DNA of 64,000 bases from Hydractinia symbiolongicarpus (Eukaryota > Cnidaria > Hydrozoa > Anthoathecata > Hydractiniidae). This document shows positions 24,565 through 35,143 of the stretch, in pieces. How positions within the stretch are numbered: the stretch's first letter is position 1; each line of letters begins with the position of its first letter. The position numbers were made by a program, and so were the translations under genes. The notes beneath the pieces are model-generated. The model had not been told where the DNA came from and searched no databases. It saw only the letters and a list, made by a program, of their open reading frames with translations. Location of the stretch: the NCBI RefSeq assembly GCF_029227915.1, contig NC_079885.1:22693001-22757000 (forward strand), in the 5' to 3' direction.

Positions 24565-26165
24565 ATGGCCTATGAAAGCTTGTCAAATATTAGATGGAGT
24601 GAAGAAAGTTTAAAGTTAAAAGATTTCGTGTTAACGTATAACTTACCACAAATTGTTTGCGCCGACAAAGGACATTATGGATCTAATGGTAACGACACAT
24701 TTTCCTTTGGACAGAAGCTAAAATTACATTTGGTTACCACCGAATTCATAGCGATCTGTTACGACACTAATTACGCACCTCATGAGATATTTCTACCATG
24801 CCAATAACCTGTGTAACTTTTAATTCGTGAGAAATCAAGCCACTGTACATCTGTTGCGGACATCACAAAGCTAAGCGTGCGCCCGGATTATGTAATAACA
24901 CAAAGTGCGATTTCCATTCATATTAGTGAAGGAAGAAATAGTCTTCATATTAGGAAAACAGAAAGGTAAGAGTCATGTTTCGTGCTAAAGGAAACGAGTT
25001 AGTCACACCAGCATTGTTTAATTTTTGACAATGAAACAGGAGATATGTTTGAATTGCCATTCAATTGCCAAGCAGTATTTCAACCAATCTATCTTAAGGA
25101 AACATGTCTACTGAATCAAACTTTACCAAAATATGCTACCAGATTCAAACGATCAGTTTACTTCAAGTTCGTTAATTCTCAGTTTTGTTATTATCAACTT
25201 GGCATCTTGAAATGCAAGGAAGTGCAAACGCGTCAATATATTGTTGTTTCGAGCACGAAACAAAGTTTTAATTACGTTTTTCGCATACCATTAAAAGCTG
25301 AAATGACATTCAAAGTTGCTGAAGGTACAACAAAGCACAATAATGGATATGAAAACATACGAAGAAACTATCAAAACATTAAAGGAATTGAAAATGAAGT
25401 AAAAAAATCATGCATCAATAAAATGTTTCAAATTTTCTCACACCATCAGGAAAATACCGATGGTTGTTTAGATAAAAGACTTCATCCAGGAATGATTAAA
25501 CTTTTACTCAATTGGCTATGGAAAGAACCCTGTGGGTCAATCTCATTGGTGCCAACAGCTAAGCCGTGAGAGAAACAGCAAAAAGGTATATATATTACAA
25601 AAGCAGAAAACACTCCGCTAATTAATCCTACTTCAACTGGAGAATCATTGATGAAAGAGAATGAATATCTTTCACCAGTGCATCCTACCTCTTTGATGGC
25701 AACAAAAAAACATGGTCAGAATGACCATAAAAGATTTGCACCTGCTAAAGATATAAATATGAGAAAATCCTGCAATGCAGCAACAAATAACCCTCCTTTA
25801 CATTTGCCACAAAGGCGAATACCTAGGACAGGTGTTCAGAAAATATATACACCTGTTATGTCCTACACGAGCCCGAAAAAATTGCTCATTCAAAAGCGAA
25901 ACACACTTCATTTGGGATGGAAAACAAAAAAGTTACTAAAGGTGATCACAGAACGTTTACATCCTTAGAAGAAGCAAGTGTGAAACAGGTATGCGTTGCA
26001 TTAAAAAGACTGAACCTAGAAAAGCATGTCGAGACATTTAAGAAAAATTTAATCGATGGCCGGTTGCTATTTAATCTAACAGAGGATGATTTTAAAACGA
26101 TTGGATTAAATTGCTTAGAAATTACAAAAATTCAAAGTTTTAGAAGGCTTCCAAAAGTTTCTTAA
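24565..26165 (+). pseudogene. CABIT-SAM (GAREM-like) pseudogene
   Basis: Begins MAYESLS and is collinear with the intact minus-strand paralogue at 35144. The start of the CABIT domain is readable in 24565-24804. Stops then interrupt at 24805 and 24814 (Q-stop-P-V-stop, where the paralogue reads QEPVEF) and again near 24966. The CABIT core resumes at 25045 (GDMFELPFNCQA, then CYYQLGxLKCKEV), breaks at 25567, continues in shifted frames, and ends with a complete SAM domain (about 25975-26165, including EKHVETF and NLIDGR). The conserved IYTPV tyrosine motif survives. Several stops and frameshifts make a functional product unlikely. Confidence 0.88.
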
Positions 26166-28353
26166 TTTTTCTCTGTAAAGTGTTAATGAGATGAAAAAAT
26201 CGTCCCCGTCTTTTAGAAGCCAAAGACGAATTGCTTCTTTGTTTTTAGCTGTTTGTAATGCAAGTTGAAAACGTTAGAAAGCAAACTTTCAAGAAAGAGA
26301 TATTTTTTTGTAAGTAATAACATAATAATTTAAGATGTCATTTAGTAGCATTTATTCCCTAAAAATATAGGCTATAGCCAACACAGTACGGCTTGGTGAG
26401 AAGTTTGATTGGACAACAATTTTTCCTAGTTTAGCTCACTCAAAGATATGATTAATAACACGTTAAGTTTTGTTGAATACGTGTAGTTTTTTACAGTTGC
26501 TACATGTAACATGTGGAAAATGTTAATGTTTTGCTTAAGTAAGAAGAAATTTCATAATACTTTTATATTTCCCTAAAGCCGCTTCAACGTGTTGTTTATC
26601 CATAACTGATAAATTTCAAATCTCCAATCAAATCTTATTTTAAATTTGAAATAGACCAGGTTGTAATTGACCGGTTTTATTTTACTTCATCATTTGTTTT
26701 GCTTTTATCACAAGAAAAGCCCGCGATTTTTGAATGAGCTATACGATTGGCTATTTTTTACAACTTAAGTAATTGTCGATTTTATTTTATTGTTAAGAAC
26801 CTGATGTTTTATTTTGATTGGTTTACATTTTACTTACAAAGAATGGTTTTTAATCATATAATTATTTTGGGTTAATAAGCCCTCGTATTATTTGTAATGT
26901 TGACAAATTATCAGCATTACAAATGAAACTAGACTAGTTTAAAGGGGGATTTTCACGAAGCGAATTGAGCGGCGAATTCGACGGCGAATTGTATCTGAGC
27001 ATGCGCAGTTCGATGCAAAATCAAAACAAACAAAACTGCTTTACCGTGGTTAATATCGGGAAACCTTTTGTTTTGAGCGCAGTTGGCCTTACTCACCTGG
27101 ACAAATATAATTAATTCTCAAATTATTTAAGAGGGTAAGACGTGACCACGCCGACTTTGTGCTGATTGGTTAATTGTAATTCAGGATTTGCTATTAGATG
27201 GATTTGAAATTTAGGGATTTGCTCTGATATTTGTTTGCGTCTAACTTTTGTTTAAGAGAAACTGAATTTGATATTTTTGGTAAAAGTAACAACGAAAATT
27301 TTGCTTTGATTATTGAGATTTTTTTCTAGGAAGCGACAGATCATTTAAAAAAAAAAATAAAAAAAAAAATTCAAATCCAAATATTTCAGAAGAAAAAGTT
27401 CGTATTGTTTTCGCCTATTTCTTCTCTTGTGTTTACAATTTTGGACGAGATTAAATACTGGCTTTTTTTAACTCTATCGTGACACTACTTACATTCAAAA
27501 GAATCACCAGGCTAATAAGCAGCGTAAAAAGACACTTGGTTTCACTAAGTCTTTAAATGATGAAATTTGATATGATGAAAGTATTTAGGTTGCATTCTAG
27601 CATGGTAAGGCGTTGTAATAGCTGATATGTTCATATTTTGTAAAAAAATATCTTTCGTCGCAAATAAAAGAAAAGCTGGAGGTTTCCTCTGTATTGTCTT
27701 GGAACACCCGGGTGTTCTTAAATCCCTTCCCAATAAGGAATTACTTTATAAAAAATTAACGGGGAACCTTTAGATATTTTAATTGACAATTGATGGGTTA
27801 AAACTAATTAACTATCTGTCATTGTGCGTGTAAATTCCACCTCAATAATGTCTTAACAAATACCTTTTGTAACCCTTTAAATCGTTAACATCATGGTTTA
27901 TTTAAAAACACAATGCATAAAAGGCGTTACATGAACTTCGTCTGACGGTAATCTGTCATGGCCTGTCAAGCTTTTCAGTATCAGCGAACAATATAGCAAT
28001 AGGACGATTAGAATGATCCATAAAGAAGTAATTATATTAAATCAATTCACGTAATTATTTTTTATAAGTTTAATAAGCTTGTTTTGTTCATGAAGGAGCA
28101 GATAGTTGGTAAACAACACAGTAAAGCAATGAAAATAAAATTTTTTGTAAAGTTGCATCCTAAATTACTTGTTTAAATCAGTAATCTGTGTGACACTTTT
28201 ACAACCAGCTTGTAATGGTAAGGAGAAGTTCTCTAGGTTCTGAAAGCGTCTTGGTTGTCCAAACCTTGTAGTGGATTCTGCCAAATACGATGTCAGCGAT
28301 TTGTAATGCTAATTCTTATATTACAATGCACTTTTACTTTAGAGAAATTTACC
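26166..28353. other. Non-coding spacer between CABIT-SAM copies
   Basis: A/T-rich DNA with an A-run at 27349-27371 and a short GGCGAATT direct repeat near 26970. No gene was recognised. Confidence 0.55.
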
Positions 28354-29679
28354 ATGTCTTATGAGGCGTTACAGGATAATAAAAAGAAAGCAGAAAGTCT
28401 ATATTTAAAGGATTTCGTTTCCAATTACCAACTGCCCCAAATAGTCACTGTGGAAACAGGGTATTACGACGCAGATGATGGTATTGCTTTTAGCCATGGA
28501 GAGAAAATAAAGCTTCATTCTGTCGAAAAGCAATTAACAGCCTGTTGTTATGATAAACATGAAATATTCCATCAGATACCAGCAAAAACCAAGGAATTAA
28601 TAGCACTAGAAGAAGATAAGTTATACTGTGAAACACTCGGAGAGTTAATCACACTTATACCACTTCCAAGATATACAATAATTCAAAATGGATACTCTCC
28701 ACTGCTGAACAATGGTGAAGGAGGAATATGCATTGAAAGTGAAGATAAGTTAGAAATCTTAATCAACAAAGATGAAATAGCAACACAAAAACAAAGGAAC
28801 TTTTTGACTCTACGCAATGAGGAAGGAATAGTGTTTGACCTATCTTTAAGTTGTAAGGCAGGATTTAAACCTCTTTATTCACCAGAGAACTATTATCTCT
28901 CTGACATACTACCAACCAAGGCAGAAAAGTTAGCACGCCCAGTGTATTTTAGGTTTAATAATGCGCACAGTCCACAATCAAACCTTCGTGTCTTGAAATG
29001 TGAAGAAGTACGTAACATGGAGTTTGTAACCGCTTCCGGTGAAGATAGCACAAAACAAAATAAAATAAGTGTGCCGCTGGAGTTCCAAATTAAGGTGAAA
29101 CTTGTGGAAGATGCAAGGAAAGTTGACAGGAAGATAAAAGATGATGGACCGAGAGGCCAACATGTTAAAGAAATTGAAAAATATGTAGAAACGCCTGAAT
29201 TTGATCAAATCTATGAACAAATTTGTGAAAAGAGTGCACCTATTACAAAGCAATCAACACCTTCTCCGTCTATTTTGGAAAAAATCAATTTTTTTGCTTC
29301 AAAACAACATTCTCAAACACAAGAGTCAGAACATCTTGTGAGTTCAGAGAATATATATACACCTCTAGTTGGTATTTTCCAAATTGATGACCCCAATGGC
29401 CCAACAGGAACCCAATCAGCCGCGATGAAAAACATACCAATGGAGAAAGATGATTCACAGAAAAAAGTAGCTAAAATTGATAACATGACTGTTGGAGAGA
29501 TTTGTCATGCATTGAAAGAGTTAAAATTGCAGAAACATATTAAAACATTTAAGGAGAATTTAATTGATGGTCAATTTCTATGCAGTCTCACAGAAGAAGA
29601 ATTCAAGGACATTGGATTAAACAAATTTGAAATAAAAAAACTTCTTATTTACAGAGATGGATGGCGCCCAAAGTTGTAA
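28354..29679 (+). CDS. CABIT-SAM adaptor protein (GAREM-like), 441 aa, single coding exon
   Basis: The start at 28354 (ACCATGT, MSYEALQ) aligns with the starts of both paralogues. The frame is open upstream to 28255, but an acceptor-like CTTTAG at about 28340 suggests a 5' UTR intron. Residues about 15-260 form an N-terminal CABIT domain (LKDFVSNYQLPQIV, then CCYD and FDLSLSCKAGFKP). A variable linker contains a NIYTPL tyrosine motif of SH2-ligand type. Residues about 378-441 are a SAM domain ending RDGWRPKL. GAREM proteins link receptor tyrosine kinases to Grb2/Ras-MAPK signalling, so a cytoplasmic adaptor role is inferred. Vertebrate GAREM is longer (over 800 aa). Poly(A) signal at 29739. 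Confidence 0.85.
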   Translation: MSYEALQDNKKKAESLYLKDFVSNYQLPQIVTVETGYYDADDGIAFSHGEKIKLHSVEKQLTACCYDKHEIFHQIPAKTKELIALEEDKLYCETLGELITLIPLPRYTIIQNGYSPLLNNGEGGICIESEDKLEILINKDEIATQKQRNFLTLRNEEGIVFDLSLSCKAGFKPLYSPENYYLSDILPTKAEKLARPVYFRFNNAHSPQSNLRVLKCEEVRNMEFVTASGEDSTKQNKISVPLEFQIKVKLVEDARKVDRKIKDDGPRGQHVKEIEKYVETPEFDQIYEQICEKSAPITKQSTPSPSILEKINFFASKQHSQTQESEHLVSSENIYTPLVGIFQIDDPNGPTGTQSAAMKNIPMEKDDSQKKVAKIDNMTVGEICHALKELKLQKHIKTFKENLIDGQFLCSLTEEEFKDIGLNKFEIKKLLIYRDGWRPKL

Positions 29680-29738
29680 TAATACATGCTGATCAGAGAA
29701 TTTATGTTTTAAAAGCGTTGATAAGGATATGTGGGTTA

Positions 29739-29744
29739 AATAAA
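29739..29744 (+). terminator. Poly(A) signal AATAAA of the CABIT-SAM gene at 28354
   Basis: AATAAA 60 bp after the TAA stop. The DNA to 30308 shows no further gene. Confidence 0.65.
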
Positions 29745-30308
29745 CTTTCTTCGTAAAGTAATGACTTATCTAATCGGGGAATATTGAAATTTTTTTGCTC
29801 AGACGTATTTCAAGTGCTTCTAAATCGATAACCTGCAGTTTTTAAACGCAATTATTTAGATGCTAGAACTTGCATCAACAATTATATTAAAAATATGTAT
29901 GGTATACGTAAAAAGGTCCAACAATAAATCAAAATCAATCAAAGAAAGTCTTCAGTTCAACATGAGAAAACAAAATCAAACACAGTGTACAAGGATAGAT
30001 ATGCACTTTATAAATGTCTGGATCAACACTTGTTTAGTTAATACTCCTTGTGTATTTTTTCTTAAGTAATGAAAAAAAGTAACGAGATTGTTGTAGTTGG
30101 TTTGAGGACTATAAATTTGCTATCTCTACGAAATTTTAACTTTATTTGACTCCAGGAAGACCAGCTACATGACCGTGCTTCAGTTTTCATTTCTTTTTTA
30201 AAAAGAGGATAGGATACAGTAAAATAAACAAATTATAGTAGCCTTGTATATTTGTTACATAGTTTTGATTTTCTTAGCATTTAACGACTTTTACATGAGA
30301 ACTAGTTG

Positions 30309-30475
30309 TTAGCCCGTAGAAAAATCCACGGGTTTGCCTGTCCTTTTTATACCGCATTTCGTGCGTCTCGCTACTTGCGCAGCTAAGCTATCATTTTTCG
30401 TGACAGACAGACGGACGGACAGATGTATACGGGTATTATAATATAGACTAATCGATAACGCCCGTGGAAAAATCC
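30309..30475. repeat. Inverted copy of the GTCTGTC / CACGAAATGCGGT repeat
   Basis: Reads AAAAATCCACGGGTTT, GTCCTTTTTATACCGCATTT, then GACAGACAGACGGACGGACA and TATTATAATATAGAC. This is the reverse complement of the unit at 17298. A second CCGTGGAAAAATCCACT edge follows. Confidence 0.7.
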
Positions 30476-31026
30476 ACTTAGGCAAAAAAAACAATGGAAA
30501 AATAGGTTGTTTTAAATTTTTTCTGACGTCAGCAGTACAGAAAACAAAAACAGTACAAAACAACTTAACGTAAAATATGAAAAAGTAAGGCTATTAGCTA
30601 GCTAGCCTTCAAAATATTCGTTCCTAGCCAAAGATTCTAAAACTGGTGCGTTTAAGATCTGTACGTAGTTAAAAAATGTGGCAATATATTTCTCTTCACA
30701 TTTTAGAACATAAAAAAAACAAATATTACAAATATAAAAAGCTTATAGAAGACAAAAAGGTGAAACAGACTTAGAAACAACACTGACCACCATTACTTTT
30801 TAGAAACTAAAATGGCCATCATGTTTCTTCATTAGCATGTCTAGGCCGTGAAAGTCTTGGATTGGTTTTTCAAAGAATCAAGCGTTTTGATTGGTATACA
30901 CGTGCGAGCGGTCTAAACAAAGTCAGTTAAACTGTCAGTAAAACCAATCTATTTGTTTTCTGTGGCTCCTGAGCGGAATCGGCGATTAAGGTCACGGGGG
31001 TAAATTATTATTAAAAATGGCGCATT

Positions 31027-33053
31027 AAAATAATGAATTCATTTTAATCACTTAATTCATTATTTGAATTAGAGGTTTATCAATTAAATTAATTAAATTA
31101 TGTAAGGAAATAATTTATTTTAACCAATAATAAAATTTACAATTGAACAACCCCCTGGTTTCTAAAAATTCGCGGAAAGATCAAAGGAACATCAGTAACC
31201 CTTTTGAACAGACAAAATACGGCTATTTTTATGGAGATGTTAAAGTTTGAAAAGTATAGATTTAACTGCTCTTTAAATTAAAGTAATCATCAATGGTTTG
31301 ACACCGACAAACATGCAAAATGCAGGCACTAATAAATGATACTGGTCGTCAGCCGGTGGAAAAAAACTGTAATTTGCGGGATTTTGCCCGATGTACATAT
31401 AAAGCCCCCGCGTCGGAATTTCGTGAATTTCCGTTGTCCTGCTAGTGTAATGTAATAAAATTACTTTGAGGGGGACCTGAAATAAGCTGCGACGCAACCA
31501 TTTTAAACATGCAAAATGCGACTATTAGTAAAGAAGACTACAATCGTGGTCACAATATGTTGGGACAAGACAGCGAATTTCGAAGTTCGCCACCACAAGT
31601 AATTGCGTAGGCTCATTCTATATTGGATTCACACATCTTAAACTTTTCAATGTTCAGAGTGGACTTAGAGTGGACTTAGAGTGGACTTCGGATCTTAGGT
31701 TATTTGGTTAATACAAAATTCTTAAAATGTGCTAAATGTTGCTGACGTCAGCAAGGCCATTAATCACGAATTTCGGGGCCTTCGTGGTCCCCGACGTGAA
31801 TTATGTCGGTGTGCAGGCGTGCTAAAGAATGCGACTAGCAACTTTTCAACGGTCTCTGCCTAACCTGAGTATTGACTGTTTTGTCCGTATTTGGATAATG
31901 AGTAAAAAACTGCCTTAGTCTCAATATATTTGTCCACGATTGTAGCCGTTAACCCATTGAAACCTCCACAGTAATACGCACGATATACTCCTTTTAATAT
32001 ATTATTGCACAATACGTGGCCTCGCACTTAGAACGAGACATTTGTTATTTTTCTGCGATTTGGAAAAGGACCTGCGTTAGCAACACGCAGCAAAATATAC
32101 AGGAGATAATTCACTCTCCGTAATAACCCGAAAACAAAACTGTTAGTTCTGCCGTAAAAAGTATTTTCTCCATAATATTTGATTTGCATGTCACGGTAAA
32201 CAGCAGGTTATCATCAGGAGGAAGTGTGTTACATCTTAATTGCAGAGACAAACTGCTATTTTAATCGCAAAAAATTTACTCGATAAATTAAAACTTTATA
32301 ATCAATAATATTTACTACATTAAACATGGAGGATAAAGAACATGAAACACGAAAAGACAAAATAAAACTACTTTATCACACATATATATATAACTAAAAA
32401 TCACACATTATAAACATATTTATATTTCTAGATACGTCTACCATACACTTATAGTACGTCATAAAAGGCACAAAATTGGCAGCAATAAATTTTTGCTTAC
32501 ATCAGCAACTTTTTGTGACGTCATCAGAAGCGGTGGATTTCAAATAAAGGTTTCTAAGCGCCGAATAAAAATTATTAAACATATTTTCAAGTTTTTACAT
32601 AGTTCGAATTAATAAACAAATTCATTTTTTAACAGGCAATCGGATTATTTAGTTGACCAAAATTTTCAGGAAGGTTTTCCTCGACGAAATAAATTTGTGT
32701 TGTAAGTTTCAAGTTCTAAGGATAATCCTAACAAGAGTTATTATATTTTGTCAATTATAAGGATTTCATAGAGATTTTTAGGGGTAGTAATAGCCAATAT
32801 CTAAAGGTCTGAGAGGTATGTGACGTAGATATTTGGCATACAGGTGTCTAATAGATAAATATAGAAACTCAGTAAGTATCATAACCATTCAGTATAGCAA
32901 AAAATAGTTATTTAAAAAACCTGACAGGACCGAATAGGGTCAACATACTTTTTTGTACATTTAAAAAGTGTTACTGAATAAGATATCAATTTTTTTTTAA
33001 TGCATACAAAACTTGTCTTTTTTGATTCACAAGTTCTTTTTTAATGTTCACTG
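31027..33053. repeat. Tandem duplication, copy 1 (2,027 bp)
   Basis: Nearly identical to 33091-35117 with a constant offset of 2,064 bp. By eye I find three single-base differences (near 31651, 32347 and 32545 in this copy). It begins with a small inverted repeat (TAATGAATT...AATTCATTA) and ends TTTTTTAATGTTCACTG. No credible gene lies inside. It contains three AGAGTGGACTT units near 31660 and a truncated piggyBac-type MITE. Confidence 0.95.
32447..32943. mobile_element. 5'-truncated piggyBac-type MITE (copy 1)
   Basis: From ACACTTATAGTACGTCATAA to the right terminus GACCGAATAGGGT it follows the interior and right half of the MITE at 13640. The left terminus is missing and the right TTAA has decayed to CAAC. 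Confidence 0.75.
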
Positions 33054-33090
33054 ATGATAAATAATGTAAAATAATGAAATGTAATAATGT

Positions 33091-35117
33091 AAAATAATGA
33101 ATTCATTTTAATCACTTAATTCATTATTTGAATTAGAGGTTTATCAATTAAATTAATTAAATTATGTAAGGAAATAATTTATTTTAACCAATAATAAAAT
33201 TTACAATTGAACAACCCCCTGGTTTCTAAAAATTCGCGGAAAGATCAAAGGAACATCAGTAACCCTTTTGAACAGACAAAATACGGCTATTTTTATGGAG
33301 ATGTTAAAGTTTGAAAAGTATAGATTTAACTGCTCTTTAAATTAAAGTAATCATCAATGGTTTGACACCGACAAACATGCAAAATGCAGGCACTAATAAA
33401 TGATACTGGTCGTCAGCCGGTGGAAAAAAACTGTAATTTGCGGGATTTTGCCCGATGTACATATAAAGCCCCCGCGTCGGAATTTCGTGAATTTCCGTTG
33501 TCCTGCTAGTGTAATGTAATAAAATTACTTTGAGGGGGACCTGAAATAAGCTGCGACGCAACCATTTTAAACATGCAAAATGCGACTATTAGTAAAGAAG
33601 ACTACAATCGTGGTCACAATATGTTGGGACAAGACAGCGAATTTCGAAGTTCGCCACCACAAGTAATTGCGTAGGCTCATTCTATATTGGATTCACACAT
33701 CTTAAACTTTTTAATGTTCAGAGTGGACTTAGAGTGGACTTAGAGTGGACTTCGGATCTTAGGTTATTTGGTTAATACAAAATTCTTAAAATGTGCTAAA
33801 TGTTGCTGACGTCAGCAAGGCCATTAATCACGAATTTCGGGGCCTTCGTGGTCCCCGACGTGAATTATGTCGGTGTGCAGGCGTGCTAAAGAATGCGACT
33901 AGCAACTTTTCAACGGTCTCTGCCTAACCTGAGTATTGACTGTTTTGTCCGTATTTGGATAATGAGTAAAAAACTGCCTTAGTCTCAATATATTTGTCCA
34001 CGATTGTAGCCGTTAACCCATTGAAACCTCCACAGTAATACGCACGATATACTCCTTTTAATATATTATTGCACAATACGTGGCCTCGCACTTAGAACGA
34101 GACATTTGTTATTTTTCTGCGATTTGGAAAAGGACCTGCGTTAGCAACACGCAGCAAAATATACAGGAGATAATTCACTCTCCGTAATAACCCGAAAACA
34201 AAACTGTTAGTTCTGCCGTAAAAAGTATTTTCTCCATAATATTTGATTTGCATGTCACGGTAAACAGCAGGTTATCATCAGGAGGAAGTGTGTTACATCT
34301 TAATTGCAGAGACAAACTGCTATTTTAATCGCAAAAAATTTACTCGATAAATTAAAACTTTATAATCAATAATATTTACTACATTAAACATGGAGGATAA
34401 AGAACATGAAACATGAAAAGACAAAATAAAACTACTTTATCACACATATATATATAACTAAAAATCACACATTATAAACATATTTATATTTCTAGATACG
34501 TCTACCATACACTTATAGTACGTCATAAAAGGCACAAAATTGGCAGCAATAAATTTTTGCTTACATCAGCAACTTTTTGTGACGTCATCAGAAGCGGTGG
34601 ATTTCAAATAAAGGTTTCTAAGCGCCGAATAAAAATTATTAAACATATTTTTAAGTTTTTACATAGTTCGAATTAATAAACAAATTCATTTTTTAACAGG
34701 CAATCGGATTATTTAGTTGACCAAAATTTTCAGGAAGGTTTTCCTCGACGAAATAAATTTGTGTTGTAAGTTTCAAGTTCTAAGGATAATCCTAACAAGA
34801 GTTATTATATTTTGTCAATTATAAGGATTTCATAGAGATTTTTAGGGGTAGTAATAGCCAATATCTAAAGGTCTGAGAGGTATGTGACGTAGATATTTGG
34901 CATACAGGTGTCTAATAGATAAATATAGAAACTCAGTAAGTATCATAACCATTCAGTATAGCAAAAAATAGTTATTTAAAAAACCTGACAGGACCGAATA
35001 GGGTCAACATACTTTTTTGTACATTTAAAAAGTGTTACTGAATAAGATATCAATTTTTTTTTAATGCATACAAAACTTGTCTTTTTTGATTCACAAGTTC
35101 TTTTTTAATGTTCACTG
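33091..35117. repeat. Tandem duplication, copy 2 (2,027 bp)
   Basis: Second copy of 31027-33053 after a 37-bp ATAATGTAAA-rich spacer. It ends 26 bp from the stop codon of the minus-strand CABIT-SAM gene. The duplicated unit therefore probably supplies most of that gene's 3' UTR, including an ATTAAA (minus strand, about 35105). Confidence 0.95.
34511..35007. mobile_element. 5'-truncated piggyBac-type MITE (copy 2)
   Basis: Same fragment as 32447-32943, carried along by the tandem duplication. Confidence 0.75.
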
Positions 35118-35143
35118 TAAATCACCTCGTTTTAAATCAGTTT

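Noticed and set aside
31273-33561. Two identical 74-residue minus-strand frames (31273-31497 and 33337-33561)
   Set aside because: They are identical only because the 2 kb unit is duplicated. They have no recognisable domain and no other coding signs.
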